Shown here: positions 1 through 8,684 of the stretch, piece by piece | How the letters are laid out: the number at the start of each line of letters is the position of its first letter | How positions within the stretch are numbered: the first letter of the stretch is position 1 | From: Coriobacteriaceae bacterium AF45-21 | GTDB lineage: Bacteria; Actinomycetota; Coriobacteriia; Coriobacteriales; Coriobacteriaceae | Reading direction: 5' to 3' | Assembly (NCBI GenBank): GCA_027682925.1 | Contig: JAQCYU010000026.1 | Location: 1 to 33,442, forward strand | DNA length: 33,442 nucleotides | Program-made: the position numbers and the translations under genes | The notes under the pieces: generated by a model | Database searches by the model: none | Seen by the model: the letters and a program-made list of their open reading frames with translations, nothing else | What the model was told of the DNA's origin: nothing

Positions 1-188
1 CCCTGCAGCTCTACTCGTACAACGGGACGCGGGCCCAGAAATGGATCGCCGTCAAGGGCGCGGACGGCTCCTACTCGCTGCTGTCCGCCAACGACCCCTC
101 GGTCTGCATCGACCTGCCCGGCTCGAGGACGAACGACGGCAACCGGCTCCAGCTCTATGCCGGCAACGGTACCGCCGCGCAGTCCTGG
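1..188 (+). repeat. Direct repeat copy 1 within the lectin gene
   Basis: Bases 1-188 match bases 481-668 with one difference that I can see (C at 110, A at 590, a synonymous Ile codon change). The offset is 480 bp, exactly 160 codons, so the repeat keeps frame. Copy 1 may extend left beyond the window. Confidence 0.95.
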
Positions 189-689
189 TCCTTCTCCGCA
201 TACCGCTCGCCCCAGTCTCGCGCCGACGAGCTCGCCGCCGCCCATTCCTCCGACCTTCCCGACGGGACCTACACCGTCGCCAGCCTCGTCTCGGGCTCGA
301 CCGTCTTCGACGCCGGGATGGGGGGCAGGTCGAACGGCTGCCCGCTCCAGGCGTACGGGTCCAACGGGACCGACGCCCAGGCCTGGCAGGTCACCCACGA
401 CGGGGACTACGTCGTGCTGAGGTGCGCCCGCTCCGGCCTGGCCGTGGACTGCCCCTCGTCGTCGACGGCCAACGGCACGCCCCTGCAGCTCTACTCGTAC
501 AACGGGACGCGGGCCCAGAAATGGATCGCCGTCAAGGGCGCGGACGGCTCCTACTCGCTGCTGTCCGCCAACGACCCCTCGGTCTGCATAGACCTGCCCG
601 GCTCGAGGACGAACGACGGCAACCGGCTCCAGCTCTATGCCGGCAACGGTACCGCCGCGCAGTCCTGGAGTTTCAAATCGAAGCAGTAG
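3..689 (+). CDS. Ricin-type beta-trefoil (CBM13-like) lectin domain protein, 3' end only
   Basis: This is the C-terminal 228 residues of a larger protein that runs off the left edge; the reading frame is open from base 3 to TAG at 687-689. The sequence shows repeated LQLYxYNGTxAQxW-type blocks with the QxW signature of ricin B-type beta-trefoil domains (AQKW, AQSW, AQAW, AQKW, AQSW). Paired cysteines sit in the blocks around them (VCIDL, AVDC). Such domains bind sugars, and in gut Actinobacteria they usually end large secreted or cell-wall enzymes and adhesins. The repeating unit is 160 residues. The stop follows a short basic tail (SFKSKQ), so no LPXTG anchor is present at this end. The catalytic or N-terminal part is outside the window, so the overall function is unknown. 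GC content is high, unlike the operon that follows. Confidence 0.8.
   Translation: MQLYSYNGTRAQKWIAVKGADGSYSLLSANDPSVCIDLPGSRTNDGNRLQLYAGNGTAAQSWSFSAYRSPQSRADELAAAHSSDLPDGTYTVASLVSGSTVFDAGMGGRSNGCPLQAYGSNGTDAQAWQVTHDGDYVVLRCARSGLAVDCPSSSTANGTPLQLYSYNGTRAQKWIAVKGADGSYSLLSANDPSVCIDLPGSRTNDGNRLQLYAGNGTAAQSWSFKSKQ
481..668 (+). repeat. Direct repeat copy 2 within the lectin gene
   Basis: Second copy of the 188-bp repeat at 1-188. Identity stops abruptly at 669, where copy 1 runs into a linker (SFSAYRS) and copy 2 into the C-terminal tail (SFKSKQ). Confidence 0.95.
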
Positions 690-755
690 CTCTTGTCTAG
701 TTGTTTTTAAATCTCTTTTAGACCCCTCAAGTCATCGTCTATTTGGTTGTAAAAT

Positions 756-786
756 AGGGCATTCTTCTAATAACCGAGGATGCCCT
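756..786 (+). other. Small hairpin upstream of the mannose-activation gene
   Basis: AGGGCAT (756-762) pairs with ATGCCCT (780-786) around a 17-base loop. It lies between the lectin stop and the Shine-Dalgarno sequence at 808. It could be a weak lectin terminator or a leader structure. It is short and has no T tract. Confidence 0.25.
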
Positions 787-819
787 CACTTTGTAAATTG
801 GTATTTCAAGGAGCTGGAA

Positions 820-3800
820 TTGAATTGCACTCTTAACGATTGGTTGGTCGAGCTCGAAGGTAGTCTTGAAGACTGGGAGATTTCCGCCCTTAACGACAGG
901 TCATATCTCGACGACTGTTTTGCATGCAATTTGTCATTCGGCACGGGCGGTATTCGCGGTTTGATGGGCGTTGGCCCTAACAGGATGAATGCGGTCACCA
1001 TTGGAAGGGCGACGCAGGGGGTTGCATCTTATCTAAATCATGCTTCTAAGCCGGATCGCTCATCTGTAGCGATTGCCTATGACACGAGAATCCATAGTCA
1101 TGATTTTGCGGTTAAAACGGCATGCGTTTTGGCAGGTAATAACATTGAGTGCCATTTGTTTAAGACACATCAACCAACTCCTCTGCTGAGCTATGCTGTG
1201 AGAAAGTTGGGGTGCGATGCAGGTATCTGTATTACCGCATCGCATAATCCTATGGAATACAATGGTTATAAGGTTTATGGTCACACCGGAGATCAGGCAA
1301 CCGATTCTCTTGCTAAAAGTATCCAGTCTCAAATTGAGCTTGTTGACCCGTTTGATGATGTTCATGAGATTTCATTCGATACTGCTTTGAAGTCCGGAAT
1401 CGTTCGCTGGATTCCAAATTCGTTAATTGAATCATACTGGGGCGATGTCTTGGACGAGATTGAGCTCCGTGACTGCTCTAATCTTAGCGTGGTCTATTCG
1501 CCTCTTGGCGGAACGGGCCTCCGTCATGCAATTAAAATGTTTGATTATCTTGGCATCGATTACCATCTTGTTGAATCGCAGCTTATAGATGACGGTACCT
1601 TCCCTGGAATTCCGAAGCCTAATCCAGAAAATGCTTCTGCTATGGAGGAAGGCATCGCGCTTGCCCAAGATTGTGGTGCAGATCTGTTTCTTGCGACGGA
1701 CCCGGATGCCGATCGCCTCGGCGTCGCTGCAAGAGAAGCTGGATCTGTGAAGTTGCTTTCCGGCAATGAGCTTGGATTACTTCTGTTAGATTATTTGGCG
1801 GCTAATAATAGCCTAAATAATCCTTTAGCCGTTACATCTATTGTCTCTGATCCTCTCGCAGATTCAATTGCGCTGAACTATGGAATTGAACTCCGTAGAA
1901 CTCTCACTGGTTTTAAATATGTCGGTGAGCAAATCGACTCTCTCGAGGCGAAGGGCGAAGCCAATCGGTTCATGTTTGGCTTTGAAGAGAGCTGTGGATA
2001 CCTTAAGGGCTCTTATGTTCGAGATAAAGATGGCATTAATGCAGTTGCACTGACCTGCGAAATGGCTTCTTTTTATAAGCGTAAGGGCATGACCTTGTTT
2101 GATGCTCTCGAAGATCTATATGCTCGCTTTGGATACTCGCTTAACAAGCAGATTAATTGGACGCTGGAAGGAACCAAAGGTAATAACATAATTAACTATG
2201 TGGTTAATAGTTTTAGGAATTCTGCCCTCACCAGCATAGGTGGTTTTAAGGTGGAGCACATTAATGACTATAGCCATGGTATTTCTGGTCCATCTATTCG
2301 CAATGGGCACAGATGTTTGAGCGATGAAACACTCCCGCCATCTAATGTAATTGAATTATGTCTAGAGGGAGAAGCAAAGGTGATACTTCGTCCTTCTGGA
2401 ACTGAGCCGAAGCTCAAAGTATATGTCTTTGCAAGGGGAGATTCGGAAAAAGATTGCCGTAATTCATTGGATGAGCTCGTAAGTAACGTATCTGCACTTG
2501 TTGACGATAGGATTAAACAAGTGAGTGAAAAGAATATTCATGTAATTCTGCTTTCTGGCGGATCGGGGACTCGTCTTTGGCCCCTATCGAACTCTGCAAG
2601 GTCGAAACAGTTTTTAAAGGTTCTGAGAGATCAGAATGGCAACCATATCTCCATGGTTCAACGCGTCTATTCGCAGATTTGCAAAGTCGATGCCACGATC
2701 GATATTACTATTGCTACAAGCTCGGTGCAGGCTGATAGTCTATCGATGCAAATTCCGAGCCAGTATTCGCTGGTTACTGAGCCTGAAAGACGAGATACCG
2801 CACCTGCCATCATGCTTGCTTGCGCAAATTTGTTGTTAGAACAAGGGGCTTCCGATGATGACCCTGTTGTCGTAATGCCAATTGACACTTTTGCCGACCA
2901 AGCTTATTACGACAAAATTCCTCAGTTAGCCAAGGCGATTACCGCCTCCAATAAAGATCTTATTTTGCTTGGAGTGGAACCAACCTATCCTTCTGAGAAA
3001 TACGGTTATATCCTTCCGGCAGAATCAGAGAAAGATGGCGTGAAGGACGTTCTGTCCTTTAGGGAAAAGCCTGACGAGAAAACGGCAAAGGAATATATAT
3101 CCGCAAATGCTCTCTGGAACTGTGGCGTATTTGGTTTTAAGCTCAGGTTTCTTCATGAAACAATTGAAAAATATTATGTTCCTTCTAATTATGAAGACAT
3201 GCTGTCTCACTATGGACTCTTTCCGAAAACCAGTTTTGACTATGAGATTGTCGAAAAAGCCAAGAGGATTGGCGTAATTTCTTATTCCGGTACTTGGAAA
3301 GACTTGGGAACATGGAATACGCTCACGGATGAAATGGACGCTGCTGTTTCGGGGGAAGCATCCGTCGATTGGAATACGTGTAACAATGTTCATGTTATCA
3401 ATGAGACAAGCCTGCCGATGGTTATTGCTGGACTTAGTGATTCTGTTGTAGTTGCTACCCAGGATGGCATTCTTGTTTCAGGTAAGGAGGAGAGTGCCCA
3501 TATAAAGGAGCTTGTCTCGTCGGCTGCCCGTGACTGTCCAATGGTTGAATCGTCATCGTGGGGGCGTTATAGCGTTTTGGATTGCCATCAATCGGCCGGT
3601 CAATCAAAGGGCGAAATTAAAAGAATCCAGGTAAAACAATCGGAATCAATTGACTGCGCTTCTCTGACTAACGTCTTTTCGTGTTTAGTCGTGGCTGACG
3701 GAACTGGATATTTAGAGACGGACAATCGAGAGATTGAACTGCATCCTGGCGTTTCCTTTGTTTACGACCACGATGCTAGTTATAAGATCAATGCAATTTC

Positions 3801-3843
3801 CGATTTGGATTTAGTTTGCGTTGAGATTAAACAGACCGTTTAA
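820..3843 (+). CDS. Phosphomannomutase / mannose-1-phosphate guanylyltransferase fusion (ManB-ManC type)
   Basis: A 1007-residue fusion that should convert mannose-6-phosphate to mannose-1-phosphate and then to GDP-mannose in the cytosol. The N-terminal half is an alpha-D-phosphohexomutase: FGTGGIRG near the start, catalytic serine loop TASHNP with Ser141, metal loop DPDADR at 294-299, sugar loop GFEESCGY at 387-394, and phosphate loop RPSGTEPK at 524-531. The C-terminal half begins at about residue 574 with the nucleotidyltransferase signature GGSGTRLWP (580-588) and later has a REKPD motif. The last ~100 residues look like the cupin domain found in type II guanylyltransferases. The start is TTG at 820, preceded by AAGGAG at 808-813 with 6-base spacing. 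An upstream in-frame ATG at 637 lies inside the lectin gene and was rejected. The TTG start puts FGTGGIRG at the distance from the N-terminus usual for this family. Mutase specificity (mannose versus glucose) is inferred from the fused ManC half. Confidence 0.9.
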   Translation: MNCTLNDWLVELEGSLEDWEISALNDRSYLDDCFACNLSFGTGGIRGLMGVGPNRMNAVTIGRATQGVASYLNHASKPDRSSVAIAYDTRIHSHDFAVKTACVLAGNNIECHLFKTHQPTPLLSYAVRKLGCDAGICITASHNPMEYNGYKVYGHTGDQATDSLAKSIQSQIELVDPFDDVHEISFDTALKSGIVRWIPNSLIESYWGDVLDEIELRDCSNLSVVYSPLGGTGLRHAIKMFDYLGIDYHLVESQLIDDGTFPGIPKPNPENASAMEEGIALAQDCGADLFLATDPDADRLGVAAREAGSVKLLSGNELGLLLLDYLAANNSLNNPLAVTSIVSDPLADSIALNYGIELRRTLTGFKYVGEQIDSLEAKGEANRFMFGFEESCGYLKGSYVRDKDGINAVALTCEMASFYKRKGMTLFDALEDLYARFGYSLNKQINWTLEGTKGNNIINYVVNSFRNSALTSIGGFKVEHINDYSHGISGPSIRNGHRCLSDETLPPSNVIELCLEGEAKVILRPSGTEPKLKVYVFARGDSEKDCRNSLDELVSNVSALVDDRIKQVSEKNIHVILLSGGSGTRLWPLSNSARSKQFLKVLRDQNGNHISMVQRVYSQICKVDATIDITIATSSVQADSLSMQIPSQYSLVTEPERRDTAPAIMLACANLLLEQGASDDDPVVVMPIDTFADQAYYDKIPQLAKAITASNKDLILLGVEPTYPSEKYGYILPAESEKDGVKDVLSFREKPDEKTAKEYISANALWNCGVFGFKLRFLHETIEKYYVPSNYEDMLSHYGLFPKTSFDYEIVEKAKRIGVISYSGTWKDLGTWNTLTDEMDAAVSGEASVDWNTCNNVHVINETSLPMVIAGLSDSVVVATQDGILVSGKEESAHIKELVSSAARDCPMVESSSWGRYSVLDCHQSAGQSKGEIKRIQVKQSESIDCASLTNVFSCLVVADGTGYLETDNREIELHPGVSFVYDHDASYKINAISDLDLVCVEIKQTV

Positions 3844-3864
3844 ATTAGTAAAGGGCATCGATTG

Positions 3865-4566
3865 ATGAACTCAAAAGTTCTAGTAATAATTCCTGCATAC
3901 AATGAGTCGACTAATATTGTTAAGACCGTCCAATCGGTTTCCGATTGCGGTTACGACTACGTTGTTATCAATGACGGGTCAACCGATAATACCTTTGATG
4001 TTTGTTTGGAGCATCATATAAATGTTATCGATCTACCACAGAATTTAGGTATTGGTGGTGCGGTGCAGGCTGGCCATAAATACGCTCTTAAATACGGGTA
4101 TGATATTGACGTTCAAGTTGATGGTGACGGCCAGCATGACCCGGCATATATCCATGACCTAATTGAAGAAATGGAAATGTCCAATAGTGATCTTGTTATA
4201 GGCTCTCGCTTCAAGGTTAAAACCGACGGCTTCCAATCGACTCTTATGAGGAGAATTGGAATAATGTGGTTTACTTTCTTTTTAAAGCTGCTTACAGGGA
4301 AAACTGTCACAGATCCAACATCAGGTTTTCGTGCTTCCGGCAAGAAGGCCATCAAGTTATTCTCTCAGCACTATCCCATTGACTATCCTGAGCCAGAGTC
4401 TATTGCGTACGCGTTGTCAAACGGGTTATCGGTAGGCGAGGTCTCTGTGATAATGAAAGAGAGACAAGGTGGTGTTTCATCCATCGGTGGCTTCTCGAGC
4501 GTTTACTACATGATAAAAGTTACCCTATCGGTGGCTATTTCTTGGTTTTCATCTCATTCAAAGTAG
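3865..4566 (+). CDS. Family 2 glycosyltransferase (DPM1/polyprenyl-phosphate type)
   Basis: A 233-residue GT-A glycosyltransferase with the N-terminal signature VLVIIPAYNES, the nucleotide-binding VINDGSTDNT, and the DxD-type motif VDGDGQHDP. Its compact size and the TDPTSGFRA motif resemble dolichyl/undecaprenyl-phosphate mannosyl- or glucosyltransferases of GT2. There are no strong C-terminal membrane helices. It follows the GDP-mannose gene by about 20 bp and is followed 8 bp later by a DUF2304 gene, a very common pairing in polysaccharide loci. A TTG (3862) and an ATG (3865) both sit behind AAAGGG at 3850-3855. I chose ATG. Transfer of mannose to a lipid carrier or a growing chain is inferred from family and neighbours. 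Confidence 0.85.
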   Translation: MNSKVLVIIPAYNESTNIVKTVQSVSDCGYDYVVINDGSTDNTFDVCLEHHINVIDLPQNLGIGGAVQAGHKYALKYGYDIDVQVDGDGQHDPAYIHDLIEEMEMSNSDLVIGSRFKVKTDGFQSTLMRRIGIMWFTFFLKLLTGKTVTDPTSGFRASGKKAIKLFSQHYPIDYPEPESIAYALSNGLSVGEVSVIMKERQGGVSSIGGFSSVYYMIKVTLSVAISWFSSHSK

Positions 4567-4574
4567 GATTTCTT

Positions 4575-4937
4575 ATGACGACAAGATTGCTAGCAATTAT
4601 CACCGTTCTCGTACTTGCTTTCTACGTGCTCATGTTGATTAGTAAAGAGAAGCTTGAGTTGAAGTATGCGTTGCTATGGTTTGTCCTTTCTATTATTTTG
4701 ATTCTGTTTGCTTGCTTTCCTTCTGTGCTAACGTTTCTTTCTTTCAGCCTTGGCTTCGAGCTCACTTCTAATTTTCTATTCTTTATTGCTATCTTTTTTC
4801 TTCTTTTACAGGTTCTCTCTTTGAGCTCTACAGTTAGCAAACAACAACAGGCGATCAAGAACCTATCTCAAGCTCTTGCCTTGCTTAAGCATCAGCTTGA
4901 TAACGGAAATGGTGGATGTAATGATGACGAGCTATAA
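4575..4937 (+). CDS. DUF2304 small membrane protein
   Basis: A 120-residue protein with about three hydrophobic helices (the N-terminal ILAVLVLAFYVLML-like stretch, the LWFVLSIILILF stretch, and the FLFFIAIFFLLLQ stretch), then a short charged, glutamine-rich tail. The layout and the KYALLWF motif fit DUF2304, a family habitually encoded directly after a GT2 gene like the one upstream. The biochemical role is not established; it may anchor or assist the GT2. ATG at 4575 is preceded by TAGGA at 4564-4568. Its 3' end overlaps the start of the next gene, which suggests translational coupling. Confidence 0.75.
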   Translation: MTTRLLAIITVLVLAFYVLMLISKEKLELKYALLWFVLSIILILFACFPSVLTFLSFSLGFELTSNFLFFIAIFFLLLQVLSLSSTVSKQQQAIKNLSQALALLKHQLDNGNGGCNDDEL

Positions 4938-6000
4938 GATTCCTCTGTATTTGGATAATTTGGTCTTTAGTTTACAGAAGACCGGCGGAGGATCCATTTA
5001 TTGGGAAAGCATCGTCAAGGCTGCGCTTCTAGATACATCGTTCGATGTCACCATCTTTGAACGTAAAGACTCTCGACAAAATGAAGTTAGAAATAAAATG
5101 TCGCTTGAGGGCGCGAAGCGTATTATTCAAAGCGAATCGCCTCTTCGCATTGATGAGTTTAAAAAACTAGATATTCCCGAAGATGGCTTGTTGCACTCAT
5201 CGTATTTTCGTGTTCCAAAATCGTCAAACATTAAAAACGTTTGTACGGTTCATGATTTTATTTGCATGAATCAGTATCAAGGTCTTCTTAAAGCCGTTTC
5301 CTTTTATCAGATAAAGAAGGCGGCGTTAAAAGCTAGCGGAATTATTTGCATCTCGGAGAGCACACGTCGAGATTTACTCAACTATATACCCGAAGCGAAT
5401 TCGAAGCAGATCGAGATCATTCATCAGGGCTATGATGATTCTTCCTATAACTATGACCCTAATCTGAAAAGAGATAATGCCGTTTGTTTTATCGGCAATC
5501 GTAAGTCTGCATATAAGAATTTCGAGTTAGCCGTTAAGGCAGTCGCAAGGGTTCCGCAAATAGAGTTACGAATTATTGGTGCTTCGCTAAATGATGACGA
5601 GCGCAATTTGCTTGATGAGATGATACCGGGTAGATTTACAAACTACGTTTATCCTTCAGCCTCTGAGGTTTCAAATATCTTTAATCGTTCAATCGCACTT
5701 CTTTATTTGTCGGAGTATGAGGGATTTGGAATTCCAGTTCTTGAGTCCATGGCTTCCGGGCTGCCTGTAATTGGGCTGAATATCAGCTCAATTCCTGAAG
5801 TTGCGGGTGATGCAGCCTTACTGCTTAAGGAATCAAATGTTGATGACGTCGTTGACTCGATAAACTCGCTCTTAAGTGAATCATGTCTGTTCGAGCAGAA
5901 AGTTAGTCAAGGATTGAAGCGGGTCTTAGATTTCTCTTGGAGTAAAACCGCCGCAAAGACTCTTGATTATTACAAATATATCTATGGTTCGAATTATTAA
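4921..6000 (+). CDS. Family 4 (GT-B) glycosyltransferase
   Basis: About 359 residues. The C-terminal half has the GT4 donor-binding signature YEGFGIPVLESMASGLPVIG, with the two glutamates of the E-x7-E motif, followed by EVAGDAALLL. The N-terminal half has a glycine-rich KTGGGSIYW loop, and a central VHDF/ISESTRRDL region is typical of mannosyltransferase-like GT4 enzymes. It probably adds a sugar from a nucleotide donor to the repeat unit at the cytoplasmic face. Two adjacent ATG codons (4921 and 4924) follow GGTGGA at 4911-4916. The gene overlaps the DUF2304 gene by 17 bp, so it belongs to the same operon. Donor and acceptor are unknown. Confidence 0.85.
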   Translation: MMTSYKIPLYLDNLVFSLQKTGGGSIYWESIVKAALLDTSFDVTIFERKDSRQNEVRNKMSLEGAKRIIQSESPLRIDEFKKLDIPEDGLLHSSYFRVPKSSNIKNVCTVHDFICMNQYQGLLKAVSFYQIKKAALKASGIICISESTRRDLLNYIPEANSKQIEIIHQGYDDSSYNYDPNLKRDNAVCFIGNRKSAYKNFELAVKAVARVPQIELRIIGASLNDDERNLLDEMIPGRFTNYVYPSASEVSNIFNRSIALLYLSEYEGFGIPVLESMASGLPVIGLNISSIPEVAGDAALLLKESNVDDVVDSINSLLSESCLFEQKVSQGLKRVLDFSWSKTAAKTLDYYKYIYGSNY

Positions 6001-6015
6001 TAGTGGGAATTATTG

Positions 6016-7266
6016 GTGTTTAGAACAAACTTGACCTTATCAACAAAACAAAATATGCTCTGGAATTCAATAGGCTGTCTGATTTATCAAGCCTGTATGT
6101 GGGCTATGACGATTGCGGTCGTTATCTTTTCAAATGATTACGAGAATTCCGGTCGACTTGCATTTGCTATGGCTCTTGGAAATATTTATTATCCTCTTGC
6201 TACGTATAACATGAGGACTATTCAAGTTTCTGACTTAACAAACGAGTATTCTTCTGGTCAATATATCGCCTTTAGGTTTTTCACAGTATTTGCTGGTGTG
6301 ATTCCTGTTTTGATATATCTCTTTTTAACATCGCCGATAACTTCTTTTTCCACCTGTTTGGCATGGTTGTTGTTTAAAGCGGATGAAGCCTTCTGCTCTG
6401 TATTTTACGCAATAGAACAGCGCGCATTGAGAATGGACTACATAGGGATTTCACAAGGGGTTCGTGGTGTGATCTGCATTGGCCTCTTTATTGTGTTGTT
6501 GTCCTTTGGGCTTACGCTGCCCCTTGCCTTAATTGGAATCTCTATTTGTTGTATTTTAATTACTTGGCTATTTGACTTTAGGGCTGCCAGTCAGTTCGAA
6601 TCAGTTATTCCAACAATTAACTTATCGACAATTGGTGAACTTGCTGTAAAGTTCTTTCCGGCGGTTGTGACGCTAGTCTGCTACGGATCAGTTGTTTCAA
6701 TTATCAGGCAAAAATTTGGAATTGCCTATGGCGATGCTGAGCTTGGAAAATATGCCGCAATTGCAACTCCAACAGTTTTGGTTCAGGTTGCTGCGTCATA
6801 CCTATATAATCCTCTTCTCGTAAATGCTGCAAAATGTTGGTCCGAGCGTGACTATCGTAAGTTTCAGCAGTTTGTAATTAGAACTCTACTCGCAATTTGC
6901 TTCATCGGCGCTGTCGCCATTTTGATGAGTGAATTAATCGGTAAGTCAGTTTTACTGCTTGTGTATGGTTCCTCAATTGAGTCCAGCGTTTACCTGCTTT
7001 CCCCGGCGTTATTCGCAACCGTAGTTACAACTTTATTTGCCTTTTCTTTTGATATATTGACTGTCATGCGTCATTTAAACATTGCCCTCATTGCTAATGT
7101 TTGCTCATTGTTGGTCGCCTTCGTAGGCTGTGGGATTCTGTTTGTGATATATGGCGCCAACGGTATCAATATTGCAGTTGTTGTTTCTTTTGGTATTGGC
7201 TTATTAATTTGTCTTATTGATTTGTCCGTTACATTCCATAAAGTTAAAAGGACTAATGGTGAATAG
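6016..7266 (+). CDS. Wzx-type polysaccharide flippase (MOP/MATE superfamily)
   Basis: A 416-residue, very hydrophobic protein whose alternating helices and short charged loops fit the roughly 12-helix polysaccharide-transport (Wzx/RfbX) architecture. Its likely job is to flip lipid-linked repeat units across the membrane. I recognise the fold class only from hydrophobicity, length and position; no single motif is diagnostic. GTG at 6016 is preferred, 7 bases after GTGGGA (6003-6008); a TTG at 6013 is only 4 bases away. The 3' end overlaps the next gene by about 11 bp. It is the only flippase-like gene seen in the window. Confidence 0.75.
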   Translation: MFRTNLTLSTKQNMLWNSIGCLIYQACMWAMTIAVVIFSNDYENSGRLAFAMALGNIYYPLATYNMRTIQVSDLTNEYSSGQYIAFRFFTVFAGVIPVLIYLFLTSPITSFSTCLAWLLFKADEAFCSVFYAIEQRALRMDYIGISQGVRGVICIGLFIVLLSFGLTLPLALIGISICCILITWLFDFRAASQFESVIPTINLSTIGELAVKFFPAVVTLVCYGSVVSIIRQKFGIAYGDAELGKYAAIATPTVLVQVAASYLYNPLLVNAAKCWSERDYRKFQQFVIRTLLAICFIGAVAILMSELIGKSVLLLVYGSSIESSVYLLSPALFATVVTTLFAFSFDILTVMRHLNIALIANVCSLLVAFVGCGILFVIYGANGINIAVVVSFGIGLLICLIDLSVTFHKVKRTNGE

Positions 7267-7846
7267 TATCTTTAACGACCTTAAACATTATTCGCTTTCA
7301 GATATCGTCAGGATGGCGTGGTCCTTTTTCTTTACTCTAGTCTGCTTTCCTGGTGCCAAGCTTGTTCGACGACCTATTTCAATTAGGGGAAAGTCTTCTT
7401 TTCACTTTGGCAAGGGACTGTCTACTGGAAGAAACTGTCGAATAGAGGTATTTGAACAAGGTCTTATTACCATGGGCAATAATTGCCAAATTGGCGATAA
7501 TGTGCACCTTGTATCTTCAAGCTGTGTTGAAATTGGCAATGACTGCCTGTTCGCTTCAAAAGTCTTTATTAGCGATACGAGCCATGGAGCATATGGATCG
7601 GATACGCCTTTATCCGTTCCGGCAGAAAGGAAGCTTAGCGCTGAGGGCGTTCGTATTGGTGATCGCGTATGGCTAGGTGAGAATGTTTGCGTTCTTCCGG
7701 GAGTTTCTATTGGAGATGGAACAATTGTTGGCGCTGGAGGGGTTGTGACGCGATCTTTGCCCGATAATGTTATTGCGGTTGGTGCTCCGGCCCAACCTAT
7801 TAAACGATATGATTTTGAGTCCCAGTCTTGGATTCCAATAAATTAG
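7256..7846 (+). CDS. Hexapeptide-repeat (left-handed beta-helix) acyltransferase
   Basis: A 196-residue protein with a run of isoleucine-rich hexapeptide turns (ITMGNNCQIGDNV, VEIGNDCLFAS, VRIGDRVWLGENVCVLPGVSIGDGTIVGAGG), the LbetaH fold of the maltose/galactoside/serine O-acetyltransferase group. The short DTSHG segment carries the histidine that usually serves as the catalytic base, and GAPAQPIKRY near the C-terminus is the standard end motif. It probably O-acetylates a sugar of the polysaccharide from acetyl-CoA. A hydrophobic N-terminal segment (residues ~18-30) may lie at the membrane. Start choice is between ATG 7256 and GTG 7259, both behind AAAAGGA at 7246-7252; GTG has the better spacing. 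It overlaps the flippase gene. Confidence 0.85.
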   Translation: MVNSIFNDLKHYSLSDIVRMAWSFFFTLVCFPGAKLVRRPISIRGKSSFHFGKGLSTGRNCRIEVFEQGLITMGNNCQIGDNVHLVSSSCVEIGNDCLFASKVFISDTSHGAYGSDTPLSVPAERKLSAEGVRIGDRVWLGENVCVLPGVSIGDGTIVGAGGVVTRSLPDNVIAVGAPAQPIKRYDFESQSWIPIN

Positions 7847-7856
7847 ATGGTGATTT

Positions 7857-8657
7857 ATGTTTACCGCTTCAGACCATAGTTTCGTTGTTTGCGCTTATAA
7901 GGAGAATCCTTATATTTCGGGAACGATTCAATCTCTGCTAAACCAAACAGTACGAGGAAACATTTTTCTGTCCACCTCTACGCCGAGTAAATACCTTGAA
8001 GATGTTTGCTCGAAGTTTGGAATAGAGATGGTCGTCAATCCTCATCCGCATCTTGCGGGTGATGATTGGAATTATGGTTACAACTCGGCTGGTACTAAGC
8101 TCGTCACCATGGCTCATCAAGACGATTATTATGATCCGTCATTTTTGGAACGCACTATTGCCGCTTTGAATAAATACGATGAGTCCGAATCGCTCCTGTC
8201 TTTCACGGATTATTTTGAACTCCGTAATGACCAAAGGGTGTATGACAACTCTCTTCTTAAAATTAAGAGGATCATGAATTCGCCTCTGTCATCTGCCTTT
8301 CTTAATAACTCGGTGTTCTTGAAAAAAAGAATCCTTTCATTTGGCGATTCAATTTGCTGCCCTGCAGTAACTCTGGTTAAGAAAAATGTTGGGCCAAGCC
8401 CTTTCGATACCACGTTTAAAAATTCATGTGATTATAAAACATGGGTTGATTTAGCTATGGTCAAAGGACGCTTCGTCTATATTCCCGAACCGCTCGTCGG
8501 ACATCGCATTTATGCTGAATCGGCAACTTCCCTAAATTTGGGTGAGGACATTCGTAAGGGCGAAGATTTCGAAATACTGTCTAGCCTTTGGCCGAAGCCT
8601 ATTGCAAAAGCCTTGAATCGTGTTTATGCACTCAGCGAGAATAGTAATAATCTGTAA
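7857..8657 (+). CDS. Family 2 glycosyltransferase
   Basis: A 266-residue GT-A protein. The N-terminal strand FVVCAYKENPYISGTIQSLL is the GT2 opening in a slightly divergent form, and MAHQDDYYDPSFLE carries the DxD-like metal site. The C-terminal part (WVDLAMVKGRFVYIPEPLVG) matches the usual acceptor-side end of small GT2 enzymes. Start ATG 7857 lies 10 bp after the acyltransferase stop, with only a modest GATGGTGA ribosome site. It likely transfers one sugar of the repeat unit. Substrate unknown. Confidence 0.8.
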   Translation: MFTASDHSFVVCAYKENPYISGTIQSLLNQTVRGNIFLSTSTPSKYLEDVCSKFGIEMVVNPHPHLAGDDWNYGYNSAGTKLVTMAHQDDYYDPSFLERTIAALNKYDESESLLSFTDYFELRNDQRVYDNSLLKIKRIMNSPLSSAFLNNSVFLKKRILSFGDSICCPAVTLVKKNVGPSPFDTTFKNSCDYKTWVDLAMVKGRFVYIPEPLVGHRIYAESATSLNLGEDIRKGEDFEILSSLWPKPIAKALNRVYALSENSNNL

Positions 8658-8684
8658 TTGCAGACTTAAGAAAGGGTTATAGTC

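Noticed and set aside
41..700. Long arginine-rich plus-strand frame over the lectin gene
   Set aside because: It is an out-of-phase reading of the GC-rich lectin gene, repeats the same peptide because of the DNA repeat, and lacks any domain.
637..819. N-terminal extension of the mannose-activation fusion to ATG 637
   Set aside because: It overlaps the lectin gene, has no family similarity, and TTG 820 has the proper ribosome site and family-like length.
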